Positions 62,040 to 64,000 of a stretch of 64,000 nucleotides of DNA are shown piece by piece. Position 1 is the first letter of the stretch; each line of letters begins with the position of its first letter. This DNA comes from Cupriavidus pauculus (GTDB taxonomy: Bacteria > Pseudomonadota > Gammaproteobacteria > Burkholderiales > Burkholderiaceae). The stretch is from assembly GCF_003854935.1 (NCBI RefSeq), contig NZ_CP033969.1, positions 1,922,001-1,986,000 on the forward strand, read 5' to 3'. The notes beneath the pieces were generated by a model. The model saw nothing but the letters and a program-made list of their open reading frames with translations. It was not told where the DNA came from and made no database searches. The translations under genes and the position numbers were made by a program.

Positions 62040-63626
62040 TCACTCCTTCCTGAAGAACTGCGCCAGCGACCATTCGTCGGTCCGGGCTTCGTACCGGATG
62101 CCCTTGCGCATGGCCCACATGGCGAGCTGGCTGTGCGACGGGATGATGGCGTGGTCGTCCAGCGCGAACCTGGCGGCCGTGCGGGCGTTCTGCTCGCGGT
62201 CCTTGTCGCTGGAGACCGTGGTCAGCGAGGTCTCGATCAACTGGTCCAGCCGGGGGTTGCTGTACTTGCCCCAGTTCCACGTGCCGTAGCCGGTCTTCGG
62301 GTTTGGCGTGCCGGTGATGGAGCGCAGCGCCACGTCGGCGGCGGCCGATCCCCATCCCAGCATCTGGAACGCGAAGTCGCCCTGGCGGGCGCGCGTGAAG
62401 TAGGCGGCCACCGGCATCGTCTCGACCTTGGTCTGGATGCCGATGCGCGTGAGCATGCCCGCCGTGGCCTGGGCCACCTGGGCGTCGTTCAGGTAGCGGT
62501 TGTTGGTGGCGTGCAGCGTCATCGCGAAGCCGTTGGGGTAGCCGGCCTGGGCCAGCAGCTTCTTCGCGCCCTCGACGTCGTAGGCGTCGGGCTTGGTGCC
62601 GGGATGGCCGAAGATCTGCGGCGACACGATCGACGACGCCGGCACGGCCAGCCCCTCCATGATCCGGCTGACGATGGCGTCGCGGTTCAGCGCCTTGCTG
62701 ATCGCGGCGCGCACGCGGGCGTCCTTGAACGGGTTCTTGCCCAGCGGCTTGCCGGCCTTGTCGGTGACGAACGGCGGGTTGTCGCGCGACTGGTCCATCT
62801 GCCAGAAGATCGTGCGCCACGACGTGGTCTGCTCGATCTTGAACTTCGGGTCCTGCTTGATCTTGGCCACGTCGGCGGCCGGGATGCTCTCGATCACGTC
62901 CACGTCGCCGGCCAGCAGCGCGGCGGTGCGCGCGCCGTTGTCGGTCAGGATGCGGAAGACGGCGCGCTCGAAAGCGGGCTTCGGGCCCCAGTAGTCGGGG
63001 TTGCGCTGCATCACGATCTCCTGGCCGCGCGCGAACCGGACGAACTTGTACGGGCCCGTGCCGATCATCGCCTTGCCCGAATCGAAGTCGGCCTGGTTCA
63101 GGTCGGCGGCCACCTTCTTCGGCATGATCGGCACGCTGTTCAGGTCGTTGGCCAGGTTGGCGTAGTTCGGCACGTTCATGGTCAGCCGCACGGTCAGCGC
63201 GTCGGGCGTGTCGATGCGGGCGATGGGCTTGGTGTAGCTGGTGAACGATCCCGGCGCGTTGGTCAGCTTCTCGGGCCGTTCGAGCGACGCCTTGACGTCC
63301 TCGCTCGTGAACGGCGCGCCGTCGTGCCACTTCACGTTCGGGCGCAGCTTGATCTCCCAGGTGGTGGCGTTGACCGGCTTCCACGACAGCGCCAGGCCGG
63401 GCATGTAGCGCGCGTTCTTGTCCATGAACACCAGCGACTCGAAGACGTGCAGCGCGATGGCGTTGTTGGGCCCGGCGTTGTTCCAGTGCGGGTCCATCGA
63501 CGTCACGTCGGCGGCCAGGCCGATGCGCAGGTCCTCGGCCTGGGCGGCGTGGGCGGGCAGCAGGGTCAGCGCGGCGGTGGCGAGCGTCATCGAAAGCGAG
63601 GCTTGCAGCAGCGTGCGGCGGATCAT
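62040..63626 (-). CDS. Peptide/opine ABC transporter substrate-binding protein
   Basis: A 528-residue periplasmic protein of the OppA/DppA group. A signal peptide (LSMTLATAALTLLPAHAAQA) is followed by LRIGLAADVTSMDPHWNNAG, FTSEDVKASLERPEKLTN, and IGTGPYKFVRFARGQEIVMQ, then RNPDYWG. It binds oligopeptides or similar solutes. The partner permease genes are not in the window, and nothing flanks it on the same strand. Confidence 0.9.
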   Translation of the reverse strand: MIRRTLLQASLSMTLATAALTLLPAHAAQAEDLRIGLAADVTSMDPHWNNAGPNNAIALHVFESLVFMDKNARYMPGLALSWKPVNATTWEIKLRPNVKWHDGAPFTSEDVKASLERPEKLTNAPGSFTSYTKPIARIDTPDALTVRLTMNVPNYANLANDLNSVPIMPKKVAADLNQADFDSGKAMIGTGPYKFVRFARGQEIVMQRNPDYWGPKPAFERAVFRILTDNGARTAALLAGDVDVIESIPAADVAKIKQDPKFKIEQTTSWRTIFWQMDQSRDNPPFVTDKAGKPLGKNPFKDARVRAAISKALNRDAIVSRIMEGLAVPASSIVSPQIFGHPGTKPDAYDVEGAKKLLAQAGYPNGFAMTLHATNNRYLNDAQVAQATAGMLTRIGIQTKVETMPVAAYFTRARQGDFAFQMLGWGSAAADVALRSITGTPNPKTGYGTWNWGKYSNPRLDQLIETSLTTVSSDKDREQNARTAARFALDDHAIIPSHSQLAMWAMRKGIRYEARTDEWSLAQFFRKE

Positions 63627-63722
63627 GGGCGGGCTCCTGGTACGGTCCGTGGGATAGGCATGGGCGCTATTGTGCCGTCAAATGTACATCCATGTCTGGT
63701 CGGGCGGGCGGCGCCGGGCCGG

Positions 63723-63728
63723 TACAAT
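63723..63728 (+). promoter_or_regulatory. -10 box before the partial methyltransferase
   Basis: TACAAT lies 7 bases before the ATG, so the transcript would have almost no leader. The -35 region is GC-rich and unclear. Confidence 0.3.
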
Positions 63729-63735
63729 CGCGGCC

Positions 63736-64000
63736 ATGTTTGCCAATTCCCGCACCATTTCGTCGGCGCAGACCGACATCCACGAGCATCTGGCCGCGCG
63801 CGTGCGGCGCCATCTGGACGAGCCGTTCCGCAAGCCGATCGGCGCGCCGAGCCAGCAGGCGTTTGACCGGGCCATCGACGCCTGGCAGCGGGCCGGCGGT
63901 CAGCCGCTGATCGTCGATGCGGGATGCGGCATCGGCGAGAGCACGCTGCGGCTGGCCACGGCGTTCCCCGACCATTATGTGATCGGCATCGACCAGTCGG
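63736..64000 (+). CDS. SAM-dependent methyltransferase, tRNA (guanine-N7)-like (partial)
   Basis: The first 88 residues are visible before the window ends. The segment QPLIVDAGCGIGESTLRLAT, then AFPDHYVIGIDQS, is SAM motif I plus the following acidic loop. The context fits TrmB-type or related methyltransferases. The catalytic region lies outside the window, so specificity is open. Confidence 0.6.
   Translation, partial: MFANSRTISSAQTDIHEHLAARVRRHLDEPFRKPIGAPSQQAFDRAIDAWQRAGGQPLIVDAGCGIGESTLRLATAFPDHYVIGIDQS

Overview
The window looks like the chromosome of a GC-rich betaproteobacterium of the Burkholderiaceae, most likely Cupriavidus or Ralstonia. This is inferred from the core genes (parE, parC, htpG, uup), from gene neighbours and from TACAAT-type promoter boxes; no rRNA or tRNA gene is present to confirm it.

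Layout. (1) Bases 1-12.5 kb are the late half of a contractile-tailed prophage. They hold a tail and baseplate module (tape-measure C-terminus, Dit-like, plug, hub, spike, gp25-like, gpJ-like, DUF2612 and fibre proteins), a fibre-proximal acyltransferase that probably modifies the host surface, and a lysis cassette with a GH19 endolysin and nested spanins. A leftward cargo group (XRE regulator, minimal ATP-dependent ligase, DUF2188 protein) follows, then a control region with a LexA-type box and paired operators. (2) Bases 12,657-20,161 are a separate 7.5-kb element bounded by a 16-bp direct repeat. It carries a tyrosine integrase, a serine recombinase next to a cluster of repeated sites, a nuclease-like gene, a ParB-like gene followed by a parS-like palindrome, and several unrecognised small genes. 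Its base composition is visibly less GC-rich than the host core. (3) Bases 20.5-31.1 kb are an orphan type VI secretion island: vgrG, a lipase effector, six tandem copies of a Tli4-like immunity gene and a PAAR gene. (4) Bases 31.1-37.1 kb hold a small secreted-protein pair and a polysaccharide export, acylation and polymerisation cluster (MBOAT, AlgJ/X-like, EpsG-like, Wzz-like). (5) From 37.2 kb on lies ordinary chromosome: an SMR transporter, two binding proteins, uup with a structured leader, an MFS transporter, parE, a lytic transglycosylase, parC, a split chromate transporter, a seven-gene leftward amino-acid set divergent from a MocR regulator, htpG, a DNA glycosylase, a polyamine-synthase-like gene and a partial methyltransferase.

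How the parts work together. VgrG and PAAR form the tip of the secretion needle and deliver the lipase, and the neighbouring Tli4 paralogues would protect against it and perhaps against related lipases. The immunity genes share nearly identical C-terminal halves but differ in their N-terminal halves. The first copy is fused out of frame to the effector and the last is frameshifted, so the array looks actively recombining. The two mobile elements lie end to end and meet the T6SS island, giving a 30-kb accessory region beside housekeeping genes.
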